A stretch of DNA of 38,459 bases from assembly GCA_031430875.1 (NCBI GenBank), contig JANPCI010000095.1, positions 1 through 38,459 on the forward strand. Reading direction: 5' to 3'. Origin of the DNA: Sva-07 sp031430875. GTDB taxonomy: Bacteria; Actinomycetota; Acidimicrobiia; Acidimicrobiales; Ilumatobacteraceae. The translations under genes were made by a program, and so were the position numbers. Of this stretch, positions 14,124 through 22,228 are shown piece by piece (position 1 is the stretch's first letter; each line of letters starts with the position of its first letter). A model generated the notes under the pieces. The model saw nothing but the letters and a program-made list of their open reading frames with translations. It did not search any database and was not told the DNA's origin.

Positions 14124-14503
14124 TCTCGGTTCGGACGAAGCTGAACTCGAAATCGTTGAGCGCCAGCATTCGCGCGACTGAACGGGCGATCGGTGAGGCG
14201 ACCATCGCTGGCGGGCTCAAGGCGGCGCAACGTCTGCGGGACGCGATTCGAAGCAACGCCCGGCATCGTCCCGGACCGACGGTCGACACCGGCGAATATG
14301 TGGCGTCGTGGAAGATCCGCAAGAACGGCAGCCTCAGTGCCGGTGTGACATCGTGGTCGGTGTTCACGAACGACCCGGCGGGTCCGCCTCTCGAGTTCGG
14401 CCGGATCGGATCGCACCCGTACCCGCATGTACAGGTGGCTGTCGACGAGAACCGTGACCTCATGATCAACGACTACTCGTCGACGCTGCGGGCGGTGCAG
14501 TGA
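14120..14503 (+). CDS. HK97 gp10-like neck/tail completion protein
   Basis: GTG at 14120 overlaps the upstream TGA (GTGA). The 127-residue protein has the gp10-like pattern: an N-terminal helix (AAQRLRDAIRSNARHRPGPT), VDTGEYVASWKI, then a FTNDPAGPPLEFG segment and HPYPHVQVAVDENRD at the C-terminus. Such proteins act at the head-tail junction. Length is usual for the family. Confidence 0.75.
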   Translation: MISVRTKLNSKSLSASIRATERAIGEATIAGGLKAAQRLRDAIRSNARHRPGPTVDTGEYVASWKIRKNGSLSAGVTSWSVFTNDPAGPPLEFGRIGSHPYPHVQVAVDENRDLMINDYSSTLRAVQ

Positions 14504-14504
14504 A

Positions 14505-14948
14505 ATGGCAGGCACTCCCCCGCTCGCCAAAGTCGTCTCGCTCGTCGTCGACTCATTGAACCTGTTGCTGCCCGAGGCCGTTTCCGACGGCCACATCACG
14601 CACCTGTTCCCGCCCGACGATGGACGAGGCTGGATTGTGGTCAGTTCGATCGCCGGCGGGAACGCCATAGCGACCATGGGCGAAGGCGCAGGCATCATGG
14701 AGACGGTCGTGCAGATCAGTTCGTATGGCGTATCGCGCGTCCAGGCGCAGGGGATCGCTGACGTCGTCGCCGACGCAATGATTGGCCGCACCGGGGACGA
14801 CTGGACGATGCCGATGGTCGGCGTCGGGTTCACGATCGCCCATCGGGCGCTGTACTTCGACATGCGAATGGGGATCCTCGATTCCGGTTTGCCGCCCGAC
14901 CTGTTCTTCGTCGCGCCGGACCGCTACCTGCTTACCGTGACCACGTAG
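14505..14948 (+). CDS. Tail terminator protein
   Basis: ATG two bases after the previous stop. 147 residues with the alpha/beta pattern of tail terminators (gpU/HK97 gp11-type): VVSLVVDSLNLLLPEAVSDG, a central strand, ETVVQISSYGVSRVQAQGIA, helix ADVVADAMIG and a closing strand. Terminators cap the tail tube when it reaches ruler length. Call rests on position before the tail tube gene plus this pattern. Confidence 0.65.
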   Translation: MAGTPPLAKVVSLVVDSLNLLLPEAVSDGHITHLFPPDDGRGWIVVSSIAGGNAIATMGEGAGIMETVVQISSYGVSRVQAQGIADVVADAMIGRTGDDWTMPMVGVGFTIAHRALYFDMRMGILDSGLPPDLFFVAPDRYLLTVTT

Positions 14949-14961
14949 CGTTCGGCTGTTC

Positions 14962-14976
14962 CGAGAATGATTACCA
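14962..14976 (+). promoter_or_regulatory. Dispersed 15-bp palindrome, site 4 (imperfect)
   Basis: CGAGAATGATTACCA. The left half is conserved, the right half weaker. The ATG at motif positions 6-8 (14967) opens the next small gene, as at sites 1, 2 and 7. No good -10 is visible upstream (GGCTGT). Confidence 0.5.
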
Positions 14977-15155
14977 CTAGCATCCTCGGTATGGAAACCG
15001 TGATGATGGTCCATCCCGACATCCCCAACTCCCGCGTCGAAGTTTTCAAGACGGCGTTCGAAGGAGCCTGGGTATCGCTCGGATGGGTCATCGACGATTC
15101 CCATGAAGCTCTGCCCGAGAGCCCGCCCGCCAACCCGCCCGGCCGAAACCGATAG
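14967..15155 (+). CDS. Small protein of unknown function in the tail operon (54-62 aa)
   Basis: Either a leaderless start at 14967 within palindrome site 4 or ATG at 14991, which lacks a ribosome site. MVHPDIPNSRVEVFKTAFEG and AWVSLGWVIDD recall the short actinophage proteins in which an HP-motif strand is followed by a GW turn; the C-terminus is Pro-rich. Located just before the tail tube gene. Confidence 0.55.
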   Translation: MITTSILGMETVMMVHPDIPNSRVEVFKTAFEGAWVSLGWVIDDSHEALPESPPANPPGRNR

Positions 15156-15167
15156 TAGGAGTCCACG

Positions 15168-15632
15168 ATGGCAATCACACCGTTCGTCCGTAAGGGCCGC
15201 ACCAAGGTCGTCGTGTTCTGCGCCACCGTCGCAGCCCCGGCCGCGCCGACGATGGCCGAGATCAACGCAGGCATGAACCTTCCTGCTCAGCTCAACGAGG
15301 TCGCCGGCCTGACCGCGGCTGCGTCGTTCGTTGATGCGCCGGTCCTCGCCGACCTGGCCACCGCGAAGATCTCTGGCGAGCAGACGCTCGCCGAGACGAC
15401 GCTGACGTTCCTTGACGACGACCTGACCAACACCGTCTACACGGGCCTCGTCGCCGGGACGCGTGGATACCTGGTCGTGTCGCCGAAGGGTGCCGCTGCG
15501 ACGAAGCGTTGCCGCACGTGGTACGTCGAGTCGGCCGGCCCGAACGACATCATCACTGTGGCCAACGAGCCGGCCAAGTTCGCCGTCGGATTCGGCATGT
15601 TGTCCGCACCGGTCGACGGGGTCATCGCGTAA
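15168..15632 (+). CDS. Major tail (tube) protein
   Basis: ATG at 15168 with AGGAG seven bases upstream. 154 residues, beta-rich (FVRKGRTKVVVFCATVAAPA; KISGEQTLAETTLTFLDDDL; GYLVVSPKGAAATKRCRTWY), with the usual shape of actinophage tube proteins: an opening strand, an insertion of helix, and a closing domain about residues 90-150. Hexamers stack to make the tail tube. It lies between the terminator and the chaperone genes, the conserved place for this protein. Confidence 0.8.
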   Translation: MAITPFVRKGRTKVVVFCATVAAPAAPTMAEINAGMNLPAQLNEVAGLTAAASFVDAPVLADLATAKISGEQTLAETTLTFLDDDLTNTVYTGLVAGTRGYLVVSPKGAAATKRCRTWYVESAGPNDIITVANEPAKFAVGFGMLSAPVDGVIA

Positions 15633-15735
15633 GACCAGCAGTCACAAGCAGGGCACCTTCGTTCAAGGCGCTCCCGTCGAGGTTCCCAGCCCTGGGGCTA
15701 TAACTCGCCGGAGCTGCCCGCTAACGAGGAGCTCC

Positions 15736-16245
15736 ATGCCCGCGAAAACTGCCCAAGCCGTCTCCACTCTCGAACGTCTTCGAGAGGCGGCAGCGAAAAC
15801 GACGAAGACGATGCGTGTCATCGTCGACCACGAAAAGTCCGAGCTCGCTCTCGCCGACGGCGTCCCTGACAACGTCCGCGACGAACTGCTCGACGAAGCG
15901 TCAGTAAAGATGACGTTCCGAAGCATCGGCCGCAAGGCATACCTCGAGCTCGTCGACCGACACACCCACGTCCCCGAACCGGCGCCGCCCGTCACGCCGG
16001 CCGAAGGCGACCTGGAGCCTGGTGACATCGTCGAGACACCGCCGGAACTCGACTACGAGAAGTTCATCCCGGAACTCGTCGCCGCGTGCTGCATCGACCC
16101 GGTCATGACCGTAGAGCAGACCACCGAGATCCTCGACGGATGGTCAGCACTCGACGTCACGGAGCTCTACGTGACCTGTATGCAGCTCTGCAACAAGTCC
16201 CGCGTTGGTGAGCTGGGAAAAGGATCCTCTCAGACCTCAGTCTGA
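15736..16245 (+). CDS. Tail assembly chaperone, short (G-type) product
   Basis: ATG at 15736 with GAGGAG six bases upstream; the frame extends to 15463 but that lies within the tube gene. 169 residues, helical, opening MPAKTAQAVSTLERLREAAA and including MRVIVDHEKSELALADGVPD and KFIPELVAACCIDPVMTVEQ. It ends shortly after a GGGAAAA slippery heptamer (16215-16221) that redirects some ribosomes into the -1 frame. A TATAAC box at 15699-15704 in the 103-base gap upstream could be a promoter, but no convincing -35 accompanies it. The short and long forms coat the tape measure protein during tail assembly. Confidence 0.85.
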   Translation: MPAKTAQAVSTLERLREAAAKTTKTMRVIVDHEKSELALADGVPDNVRDELLDEASVKMTFRSIGRKAYLELVDRHTHVPEPAPPVTPAEGDLEPGDIVETPPELDYEKFIPELVAACCIDPVMTVEQTTEILDGWSALDVTELYVTCMQLCNKSRVGELGKGSSQTSV

Positions 16246-16248
16246 GAG
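16215..16248 (+). other. Programmed -1 ribosomal frameshift signal
   Basis: Slippery heptamer G GGA AAA (16215-16221) in exactly the X-XXY-YYZ phase of the upstream frame, a 5-base spacer, then a 9-bp hairpin CTCTCAGAC-CTCA-GTCTGAGAG (16227-16248) that contains the zero-frame TGA (16243-16245) in its 3' arm. Shifting leads without a stop into the frame ending at 16550. All parts are seen directly in sequence. Confidence 0.9.
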
Positions 16249-16550
16249 AGGAGCTTGATTACTGTGTCCCGCTCGGCATCGCCCTATCCACGTTCCGCGG
16301 ATGGACCGACGACGACCAGGACTACGCGCTCGCGTGGCGCCGGCTCGACCGGGAACGCTGCTCCGGGTGCGGTACTCGTCTCGCCGACTGGGAGCGCGAC
16401 CGTGGCTTCCTCGTCGGTGAGCCATACCAATGCCCTGGCTGTGAACAGGTCGAGATCGCACAAGAAGCCGCCCCGAAGAGCTCGAAGGGTGTCTACATCC
16501 GACTGCGCCCGCCGGAGGACGTGTACGAAAGCGACGACGAAGACGAGTGA
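16222..16550 (+). CDS. Tail assembly chaperone, -1 frameshift extension (T-type) with zinc ribbon
   Basis: This frame has no start codon or ribosome site of its own and is read only by frameshifting from the gene at 15736; the first codons after the slip give RILSDLSLREELDYCVPLGI. The extension of about 109 residues has WRRLDRERCSGCGTRL and PYQCPGCEQVE, two CxxC pairs that would bind zinc, and an acidic C-terminus. The fused product (15736-16550) is about 271 residues. It is followed nine bases later by the tape measure, the normal order G, GT, tape measure. Confidence 0.85.
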
Positions 16551-16559
16551 GGTCACGTC

Positions 16560-19500
16560 ATGAGCGGGATCATCAGCGCCCTAGAACTGATCATTTCGGC
16601 CAACAACGGCCAGGCAATCACCGGTGTGCGCGCTGTCGGGCGTGAAGTCCGCGCTCTCGAGAAAGAACTCGACGCGGTCGGTTCCGGGGGGCTGGGCATT
16701 TCGAAAGCGGCGACGCTGATAGAACGCGAAAACGCGCGGATCGCCGCAGCGACACTGAAACTTGAGCAGATCAAAGAAGACGTCGCTCGTCGCGAAGCGG
16801 CGCGCAACACAGCCCGCCAAATCCAATACGACATCGACGCCACACGTCTAGAAGGTCGCAACCCCACATCCAAAGGTGCGAGGCTCATCGAGCTCGGCGC
16901 CGAAAAGCGTGACGTCGTCGATTCTGCCGCCGATGAAACCGAGCGGATCCGGGTCTCGCGCCAACTCGCTGCGACCCAAGACGAAGTAACGCAAGCCACG
17001 CTCCGACGGGCCGAAGCGGAGCGGTTACTGGCGACGCAAACGGCCGCGTCGTCGAGGGCGAATGTCATCGCCAACGGGATCGCCCGGAACGGGCTGACTG
17101 CTATTGCCGTCGCCGTGGTGGCATCCTCTGCCGTCGCGTCGAAGTTCGATGAGACGATGCGGAACGTCAACTCGATCCAGATCGAAGCGGGCGAATCGGC
17201 GGAGGTGTCGGCCGAGCGCTTCAAAGAGCAGAGCGACGCCATCCTTGAACTGTCCCGAACGGTGCCGCAGTCCGCGAACAGTCTCGCCGAAGGTCTCTAC
17301 GAGATCGCGTCGTCCGGTTTCCAGGGCGCCGACGGCCTCCGCGTGCTCGAGGTGGCCGCGAGGGCAGCGACGGCCGGAGTATCTGACACGGACACCGCAG
17401 CCAAGGCGATCGTCTCGGTACTCAACACTTTCGGTCTCTCGGCTGCCGATGCCGGCGATGTCTCCGACACCCTGTTCCAGACGGTGAAGGACGGTGTCAT
17501 CCGCTTCGACGAGCTCGCCACCGCGCTGAACTACTCCGTGAATGCTGCGTCGACGGCCGGCATCTCCTACGGCGAGATGGGTGCAGCACTCGCTACGCTC
17601 ACACGAAACGGCGTCCAGGGCGCCCGCAGCGGCGTCATCTTCGCGAACGTCGTCGCCAAGATCATCACGCCGTCGAAAGAACTCGCCGCACTGTTCCGGG
17701 CCAACGGGTTCGAGTCGGGTGCGGCGGCGCTTGAGCAGCTCAAGTTCGCCGGAGTGCTCGATCTGATTCGCACCTCGACCGGCGGCGCTGCCGGTGGCCT
17801 GTCTCAGTTGTTCCACGAGCAACGCGCCTTCCGTGGTGTCGCCTCTCTCATCGCCAACGACGGCAAGACGCTGGCCGAAGAAATGGACCGGATCGGCACG
17901 TCGACCGGGCGTGCCGGCGCGACGCAGCGCACCTTCCAGGAACAGATGAAGGCCACATCCAACCGGATCCGTATCGCCATCAACCAGATCGCCGCCGACG
18001 CCATCAAAATCGGCCAAGCGTTCCTCCCCACGATCGAGGCTGTCGTAGCCGCACTAGCCGCGCTGACCGATATTCTGTCCAGCAACCGGGCGGCGATCGT
18101 CGTTCTTGGTGCATTGCTGGCAGGACAACTCACGAAGGGCTACGTCGCGGCCGCGCTCGGCGCCGTTGGACTGACGAAGTCGACCGTTACGGCCACGGCT
18201 GCACTGGTCGCGGAAGGCGTCGCGGCCGAAGGCGCGGCCAAGGCGACCGGACTGTTCGCGGGGATTTCCGGAGCGGTCGTCACTGGCGGTTTGATACTCG
18301 CGCTTGGCTTGGTTGCCAAGGGCTATTCCGACATGAAGCGGGCTGGGGCCGAGGCCGTTGAGTCCGTCCGCGCCGGCCTTGACCTAAACACCACAAGTGG
18401 ACTCGCGAAAGAGTTGGAGCGGATCAAGCTACTTACTCAGGACATCTTCGAAACCGAGAAGAAGCGTTCCGTTTTATCGTCGATCGCCGACGACATCACT
18501 CACCCGTTCGGTGGGAGTGATTCAGCCAAGTCGTTCGAGCAACTGAAACGTCTCCTAAAAGAGGCCGACGCGGCAGCGAAGCAGATGGACAGGATCGGTG
18601 TCGTTGCCGGCTTCGTAGGCGCGAAGCTCGGCGTGTCATTCGGGGCTGGGACCGAGGAGCTCGCCACTTTCCAGCGCAACATCCAGGCCGCAGGCAAGAG
18701 CCTGGAGATCGACCTGTCCAAGCCGATTACGCGTCAGCAACTAAACGACATCGCATTGGCCCTGACAAACGTCACAGCGGCAGCCAATCAAGCACCGGCG
18801 GTGCTCGGTCAGCTCGGTGTGAACTTCGATGAGCTGGCCGCGAGCGTAGAGAACTCGACGCTGGAGGTGATCAAGTTCGCCGATGCTGCGGCGAAGGCGT
18901 TCTCGCAGGATTTCAAGATTGTCGCCGACTTCAAGTTGCCCGACCCGAAAGAGTTGGACGACAAGATTGCTGCGGCACGCCAGAAGATGGTCGACATCCA
19001 GCAAGAAAAGGCCGACGTCGCCGCGGCCCGCGATGATGAGCGATCGAAGAAAGAGTCGGACAAGCGGATTAGCCGTCTCAAAGCCGAGTTGGCTGCCGTC
19101 GATGCTCTCTCGAGCAAAGCGCCGCACCGGACGTTCGAGTCGGCGATTGCTCAAGGTTTGACGCTCACCGAAGCGTACAAGGCTGCCGCAAAGTCACAGG
19201 ACGACCAGTCTGACGAGCGTCAGGCGGCTCGACGCAAGAAACTGGAGCAGCGGATCTCGGATGAGGAAGGGAAGCGCGACAATCCGCGTGTCAATCCGGC
19301 CGATGCTCGACGCGACGCCCGCCTCAAAGTGCAGGAACGGGAAGCCAACAAGTCGCTGAACGAGCTCCTTGAACAGAAGAAACCCGGGGCTGCGTCGAAG
19401 GCTCTGACTGCGAAACTTGATGCTGACGTTGCACTCTTCGAGAAGTACCCGAAGTTGATCGCCGAAGCTGTCGCTCGCAATTTGAATCCGAACACGCTGG

Positions 19501-20297
19501 ACGAGATTCTCCAGGCCGGACCCAAGTCGGCCGCCGACACGCTGACGGCCCTGCTCTCGGATTCGTCGAACAAAACGATCAACCAGCTCAACGACACCGA
19601 GGAGAGGCTGCGAGCCGGGACAGAGAAGATCCGGGAGCTCGGCCGGATTCGCGCTTTGGCGTTCACGCCCGTCGCCGGGGACGAACTCGGCGCCCTTGAT
19701 CTGCGGAAAGCCGATTTCAAGACAGCCGTCTCGATCTCGGAGCTGCTTTCGCAACAGCCGAAGGTCGGCCCGAGGCTGAACAGCGCGGCGATCGCCAAGC
19801 TCCTTGGGATTACGCCGGCCGAGGTAAGCCGTGTGGCCAAGGAGTTCGCTATTTTCCCTTCCGACATTGCCACGCCCGCCAGCGACATCGAGAAGAAAGC
19901 CAACTTCGGACAGACGGCGTTGGCTGCGGGCGCCACGTCTGCGATGCAGATTCGAGACTTGTTGGGACAGGCCGCTGGGATCACGTTCAATAACTTGGCG
20001 AAACTTGGCTACCCCGTCACTGCGGCACCGGCGTATCAGATCCCTACAGCGATCGGTGGCGCAGGTCCGTTGACGCCGAAGTATCCGTCCACTCCGCTGC
20101 CCGTGACGGCCAGCCTCCCGGCGACCAGGGTGCTGACACCGACCAGTCCGGGCGCCCGGATGCCGCAAACCGTGACGATCAAGAACGAGACGAATTTCAA
20201 CGGTCCGGTGCAGGGGACCACGCCTGAGCAAGCCGCGAAGTTTGCCAAGCAACAGAGCCGGATTGGCGCCACGACCGGCCGGCGAGGACCCCCATGA
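16560..20297 (+). CDS. Tape measure protein
   Basis: The largest gene, 1245 residues. N-terminal coiled coil (GREVRALEKELDAVG), then the core typical of phage tape measures (LAEGLYEIASSGFQGADGLR; IRFDELATALNYSVNAASTA; GYSxM-like ISYGEMGAALATLTRNGVQG), a hydrophobic region about residues 485-600 with several potential membrane helices (AAIVVLGALLAGQL; VTGGLILALGLVAKG), charged coiled coils, and a Pro/Thr-rich C-terminus. The protein sets tail length and may enter the host membrane at infection; at about 0.15 nm per residue a tail near 185 nm would be expected. Its stop overlaps the next start (ATGA). Confidence 0.92.
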   Translation: MSGIISALELIISANNGQAITGVRAVGREVRALEKELDAVGSGGLGISKAATLIERENARIAAATLKLEQIKEDVARREAARNTARQIQYDIDATRLEGRNPTSKGARLIELGAEKRDVVDSAADETERIRVSRQLAATQDEVTQATLRRAEAERLLATQTAASSRANVIANGIARNGLTAIAVAVVASSAVASKFDETMRNVNSIQIEAGESAEVSAERFKEQSDAILELSRTVPQSANSLAEGLYEIASSGFQGADGLRVLEVAARAATAGVSDTDTAAKAIVSVLNTFGLSAADAGDVSDTLFQTVKDGVIRFDELATALNYSVNAASTAGISYGEMGAALATLTRNGVQGARSGVIFANVVAKIITPSKELAALFRANGFESGAAALEQLKFAGVLDLIRTSTGGAAGGLSQLFHEQRAFRGVASLIANDGKTLAEEMDRIGTSTGRAGATQRTFQEQMKATSNRIRIAINQIAADAIKIGQAFLPTIEAVVAALAALTDILSSNRAAIVVLGALLAGQLTKGYVAAALGAVGLTKSTVTATAALVAEGVAAEGAAKATGLFAGISGAVVTGGLILALGLVAKGYSDMKRAGAEAVESVRAGLDLNTTSGLAKELERIKLLTQDIFETEKKRSVLSSIADDITHPFGGSDSAKSFEQLKRLLKEADAAAKQMDRIGVVAGFVGAKLGVSFGAGTEELATFQRNIQAAGKSLEIDLSKPITRQQLNDIALALTNVTAAANQAPAVLGQLGVNFDELAASVENSTLEVIKFADAAAKAFSQDFKIVADFKLPDPKELDDKIAAARQKMVDIQQEKADVAAARDDERSKKESDKRISRLKAELAAVDALSSKAPHRTFESAIAQGLTLTEAYKAAAKSQDDQSDERQAARRKKLEQRISDEEGKRDNPRVNPADARRDARLKVQEREANKSLNELLEQKKPGAASKALTAKLDADVALFEKYPKLIAEAVARNLNPNTLDEILQAGPKSAADTLTALLSDSSNKTINQLNDTEERLRAGTEKIRELGRIRALAFTPVAGDELGALDLRKADFKTAVSISELLSQQPKVGPRLNSAAIAKLLGITPAEVSRVAKEFAIFPSDIATPASDIEKKANFGQTALAAGATSAMQIRDLLGQAAGITFNNLAKLGYPVTAAPAYQIPTAIGGAGPLTPKYPSTPLPVTASLPATRVLTPTSPGARMPQTVTIKNETNFNGPVQGTTPEQAAKFAKQQSRIGATTGRRGPP

Positions 20298-21775
20298 CCG
20301 TCCACGCGCTCGCCTGGGATCTGAACATGACCTCACTGGTCGGCTGTTTCAGCGCGTTCACATTCCCGGCATCCGTCGCCCTCGACACGTTCGAGTTCAC
20401 GATCACGGTTCGTCGGCCGACGAGCCAGATGAAGACCGACGGGATCGTCCTCGTCATGAACCCGGGCATCGTTCCGTTGCCGCACGCATCGTTCAACATC
20501 CCGGTCCGGTCGCTCTCGCAAACGTACGCGGCGATGGGGGAAAGCGCCAACGGCTGGTCGGGCACGGCCAGCGGGAATCACGACAACTTCACTGTGGTCG
20601 CCTCGATCCTTGTCTCGGACTTCTACACGAACGTGCTCGACATCACTGGCAAAGTTCTGACGGCCGCTTCCGTTTCCGCTTGGGGATATGGCCTGACGGG
20701 CGCCGAGAAGATCGTGCCGATGGTCAACGATGTCGTCGAGGTCCGTGAGATCGACGTTGCCCTCGACTTCTCGACCTATGTCGATGACGCCCACGCTGGC
20801 ACCGCCGAGTACGGTCAGGCCAGCGTCGCGTTACCCACGCACGATGTCATCCAGTTCAATCTGACGGTCACTGCGTGCCCTACCGGGTCGTATTTCGCAG
20901 CACTCGCCACGTTGCCACTGTTGCCGTCGAACGGCGGTGTTGGGGACAAGATCTTTCTTCTCGTCCCGACGCCGGCTGTGCCGTTCACATCGTCTGAGAC
21001 AGAGATGGGCTTCACGACTTCTGCCTCGGGCGTCCAAGCCCTTTGGACGGCGACATGCACAGCGCAGCTTGCCGACCTCATCGAGTTCGCCGGGTCGATC
21101 ACGCCGTGGCGTGTCGTGGAGGCTGGCCCGGTCGACTGGCAGGACTGGTTCGGTGCGTCCATGCAGTTGCTCGCCGGTGCGTTGCCAGTCCCCCTGCCTC
21201 CGCCTGGAACGGTCACGTGGACCGGGCCTGCACCGACGACAGTGTTTCATGTTGGCGACACGGTCGCGCTTTCGGCGACAATCGTCGTAGCACCGACCAC
21301 GATGGCGTTCCTCGTGAACGGTGCCGTGCTCTCAGAGGATGCGACTGCACCGTTCACTGCCTCATGGGTTCCTTCCACAGCCGGCACGTACACTCTCAAA
21401 GCACGGGCGTACAACGCATCGGGGCAGTCCGACTCGGCTGAGTCGGTCGTGACCGTCATCGACGGGCCCACGGTTGCGCACCAGACGCCTGTGGGTGGCT
21501 GGACTGGTGTCGTCGGCCGGGAGAAGCGGCTCTCTGCGATCGTCTCCGCGTCAGGGCCAGCGTCGGTGCAGTTCTTCGTGAACGCCGTGTCGATCGGAAC
21601 GGTCAACGCGTACCCGTACACGCTTGAATACGTGCCCCCTTCGGCCGGGACGAAAGCCGTCACGATCCAAGTCACCTCGGGGGCTGTCACGGTGACTTCG
21701 GCATCGCAAAACCTCATCGTCAGTGCTGCCCCGGCCTACTCGGGCTCGGGCGGCTGGAACAAGGAGCCCGCGTAG
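20294..21775 (+). CDS. Tail protein with two C-terminal Ig-like domains
   Basis: ATG overlaps the tape measure stop (ATGA). 493 residues. The first ~290 residues are beta-rich with no motif I recognise. Two bacterial Ig-like domains follow: about 305-390 (TTMAFLVNGAVLSEDATAPF; STAGTYTLKARAYNASGQSD) and about 395-482 (PASVQFFVNAVSIGTVNAYP), each with the 'V-x-F-h-V-N-G...PY/F-x-h-x-W/Y' pattern of Big-type repeats. Ig-like modules on tail proteins often give weak contact with cell surface glycans. Position right after the tape measure suggests a distal tail component. Confidence 0.7.
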   Translation: MTVHALAWDLNMTSLVGCFSAFTFPASVALDTFEFTITVRRPTSQMKTDGIVLVMNPGIVPLPHASFNIPVRSLSQTYAAMGESANGWSGTASGNHDNFTVVASILVSDFYTNVLDITGKVLTAASVSAWGYGLTGAEKIVPMVNDVVEVREIDVALDFSTYVDDAHAGTAEYGQASVALPTHDVIQFNLTVTACPTGSYFAALATLPLLPSNGGVGDKIFLLVPTPAVPFTSSETEMGFTTSASGVQALWTATCTAQLADLIEFAGSITPWRVVEAGPVDWQDWFGASMQLLAGALPVPLPPPGTVTWTGPAPTTVFHVGDTVALSATIVVAPTTMAFLVNGAVLSEDATAPFTASWVPSTAGTYTLKARAYNASGQSDSAESVVTVIDGPTVAHQTPVGGWTGVVGREKRLSAIVSASGPASVQFFVNAVSIGTVNAYPYTLEYVPPSAGTKAVTIQVTSGAVTVTSASQNLIVSAAPAYSGSGGWNKEPA

Positions 21776-21776
21776 C

Positions 21777-22226
21777 ATGGCCATCCCCGTCTCCGTCCTC
21801 GTCACACGCGACGAGCTCGCGCTCGCCGACCTGCAACTCGAAACACCCGGCTACTGCCGCGTTGTTGAACACGGCCCGGGAACGTTGCAATGGCGCACGA
21901 CGTGGGTGGAATCCCCGTTCGCTCACGGCAAATATCCGACAGCGTCAGTGAAAGAGCTCGTAAAGATGCCGTTGCGCGTCCGGATCCTCGGGACTACGCA
22001 GGCCGAAATGAGTTCGCGCCTCGACGAGCTCTACGAGGCGTTCAGCCAATTCACCTACGAGATTGCGGTCAGTCTCGACGGGACCGTGCACCGGTGGACG
22101 TGCTGGACCGCCGATATCACGCCCGGCGAATCTGGTGTGTTCAACAAGGTGTTTCTCCATCACGCGTGGCAGGACGTCGTTCTCGACATACCTCGCCATC
22201 CGATCGCGATCACAGGGGTCTACTAG
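21777..22226 (+). CDS. Minor tail protein (149 aa)
   Basis: ATG at 21777 with AAGGAG upstream; the frame to 21723 lies in the previous gene. Sequence includes VVEHGPGTLQWRTTWVESPF and MPLRVRILGTTQAEMSSRLD, then EAFSQFTYEIAVSLDGTVHR: a beta-sandwich-type pattern seen in short distal tail proteins of actinophages. It is followed two bases later by the large hub-like protein, supporting a baseplate role. Not diagnostic. Confidence 0.6.
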   Translation: MAIPVSVLVTRDELALADLQLETPGYCRVVEHGPGTLQWRTTWVESPFAHGKYPTASVKELVKMPLRVRILGTTQAEMSSRLDELYEAFSQFTYEIAVSLDGTVHRWTCWTADITPGESGVFNKVFLHHAWQDVVLDIPRHPIAITGVY

Positions 22227-22228
22227 CC

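Noticed and set aside
17025..18017. 330-codon open frame on the minus strand
   Set aside because: It is antisense to the tape measure core, has no ribosome site or family pattern, and arises from GC-rich codon bias.
19194..20336. 380-codon open frame on the minus strand
   Set aside because: Antisense to the tape measure C-terminus; Arg/Gly-rich shadow.
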